Positions 5,449-6,471 of a DNA stretch of 6,471 bases are shown here, in pieces. The notes below the pieces were generated by a model. It saw nothing but the letters and a program-made list of their open reading frames with translations, had not been told where the DNA came from and ran no database searches. The position numbers and the translations under genes are program-made. Position 1 is the first letter of the stretch; every line of letters starts with the position of its first letter. This DNA is from Calditrichia bacterium (GTDB lineage Bacteria; Calditrichota; Calditrichia; RBG-13-44-9; J042): positions 1-6,471 of the forward strand of contig JAUIFT010000165.1 in NCBI GenBank assembly GCA_030430345.1. The letters run 5' to 3'.

Positions 5449-6471
5449 ATGTCTATCACTCAGCTTAAAGCCAGCAAACTTCGCCGTCAGTTTTCCAGCA
5501 AAACGTTTTCTTTTAAAACGACAGACGACCTCTCTCCACTGGGGACCATTATCGGCCAGGACCGTGCCCTGCAGGCATTGGAACTGGGCTTGGAAATGCG
5601 CGCTTCTGGATACAATATTTTTGTTACCGGCCAGCCGGAAACCGGCAAGACAACCATCATCGAGAAATTTCTGCGGGATTATGCCAGCAAACAGCCGACA
5701 CCGGACGACTGGTGCTATGTCTATAATTTTTCCGAGCCGGATTCCCCGACCGCTTTAAGCCTGCCGGCTGGTGAAGGGAAAAAATTTATGCAGGCGATTT
5801 CCGAGTTGATCGCCACCTTAGAACTGGAAATCAAACGGGCATTTACCAGCAAGCATTATGAAAATCAGCGCACTGGCATTACCGGTGAGATCAGCCAGAA
5901 AAAAAGAGACCTTCTCCAGGAAATGGAAAAAAAAGCCCTCGCCCGCGGTTTGCAGATCAAACCAACTTCCATGGGATTCCAAACCATCCCGATTCATAAT
6001 AATGAACCATTGAGCCAGGAAGTTTTCCATTCGCTTTCTGAAGCCGAGCAGAAGAAAATCAGTGAAAGCGTTCAATCGATGGAAGCGGAGATAAGCAACA
6101 TTCTCCGGGAACTGGCCAAGCTGGACATTCAGGCTCAGAAAGCGCTGATGCAGTTGGATAAAGATGTCGCCAGTTTTGTCGTCGAGCAATACGTTAACGA
6201 GATCAAACAGGAGTATCGCCAATTTCCGCAAGTGCTCTCTTACCTGGAAGATGTATGTAAAGATATTGTTTCGAAAAGCAATCATTTTAGCGGAGAAAGC
6301 AGTGAGCAGGAAGGCGGAGAAAATCCTGCCGCAAAAGAAGCATTCCTGAAGCGTTACCGGGTAAATGTGGTTGTCGACAACAGTAATATGAAAGGTGCAC
6401 CGGTTATTTTTGAAACGAACCCAACCTACACAAACCTGATCGGGCGCATCGAAAAATTCCCGGTATCCGGC
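5449..6471 (+). CDS. Lon-family (LonB-like) AAA+ ATP-dependent protease, N-terminal part
   Basis: An open frame of 341 codons runs from the ATG at 5449 off the right edge with no stop. The protein has a LonB-like layout of the AAA_32 type. An N-terminal stretch precedes GQDRALQALELGLEMR at 36-51. A P-loop GQPETGKT lies at 61-68, and a long Glu/Lys/Gln-rich helical, coiled-coil-like insert at about 145-240. It then continues with VVVDNS at 307-312 and FETNPTYTNLIGRIE at 321-335, a conserved block of this family. Family members are about 800 residues, so the protease domain with its Ser-Lys dyad would lie beyond the window and is unseen. No membrane segment is visible in this part. AAAGG lies eight bases before the ATG. 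It is transcribed away from the fab cluster, and its substrates are unknown. Confidence 0.88.
   Translation, partial: MSITQLKASKLRRQFSSKTFSFKTTDDLSPLGTIIGQDRALQALELGLEMRASGYNIFVTGQPETGKTTIIEKFLRDYASKQPTPDDWCYVYNFSEPDSPTALSLPAGEGKKFMQAISELIATLELEIKRAFTSKHYENQRTGITGEISQKKRDLLQEMEKKALARGLQIKPTSMGFQTIPIHNNEPLSQEVFHSLSEAEQKKISESVQSMEAEISNILRELAKLDIQAQKALMQLDKDVASFVVEQYVNEIKQEYRQFPQVLSYLEDVCKDIVSKSNHFSGESSEQEGGENPAAKEAFLKRYRVNVVVDNSNMKGAPVIFETNPTYTNLIGRIEKFPVSG

Noticed and set aside
5818..6285. Leftward open frame of 155 codons opposite the Lon-like gene
   Set aside because: The plus-strand frame matches a known family over its whole visible length; the antisense frame is Phe/Leu-rich noise mirroring a Glu/Lys-rich coiled coil.
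1..6471. tRNA or rRNA genes, CRISPR arrays, insertion sequences, phage or defence genes
   Set aside because: No cloverleaf, spaced repeat array, transposase or terminal inverted repeat was seen; the window is nearly filled with housekeeping genes.

Overview
This window is a bacterial type II fatty-acid and phospholipid synthesis cluster. It is read leftward (minus strand) and occupies about positions 1 to 5246. A divergent gene for a Lon-family AAA+ protease starts at 5449 and runs off the right edge. The gene order from right to left is DUF177/YceD protein, rpmF, plsX, fabH, fabD, fabG, acpP and fabF, the last cut by the left edge. This order is widespread in bacteria. Base composition is moderate, with AT-rich intergenic stretches, Shine-Dalgarno sites before every gene, and sigma70-like -35 boxes. 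The proteins are typical bacterial ones, but I cannot name the phylum. A Gram-negative lineage such as the FCB superphylum is a guess from overall protein flavour, not a demonstrated result.

Layout. Positions 5247-5448 form a 202-base divergent promoter region holding candidate boxes for the leftward cluster and a small palindrome. Leftward from there, the DUF177 gene (4749-5246) is followed by a 92-base gap with an inverted repeat. Then come rpmF (4471-4656), plsX (GTG start, 3414-4448), fabH (overlapping plsX by 31 bases), fabD (TAATG stop/start overlap with fabG) and fabG (722-1465). A 148-base AT-rich gap carries a good promoter candidate for acpP (325-573). A 133-base gap then holds a perfect 10-bp hairpin with a U-tract, and immediately after it a candidate fabF promoter.

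How the genes work together. FabD loads malonyl groups onto the acyl carrier protein AcpP. FabH condenses acetyl-CoA (or another short acyl-CoA) with malonyl-ACP, and FabF continues elongation. FabG reduces the 3-ketoacyl-ACP. PlsX diverts finished acyl-ACP to acyl-phosphate for phospholipid synthesis. RpmF (ribosomal protein L32) and the DUF177 protein link the cluster to ribosome production. The dehydratase and enoyl reductase needed to close the cycle are not in the window.

I found no undescribed system here. The protein content is housekeeping. The items worth a second look are regulatory: the acpP/fabF hairpin and promoters, AT-rich repeats in the acpP leader, a near-leaderless promoter in front of the DUF177 gene, the divergent-region palindrome, and an unusual P-loop in the Lon-like protein.
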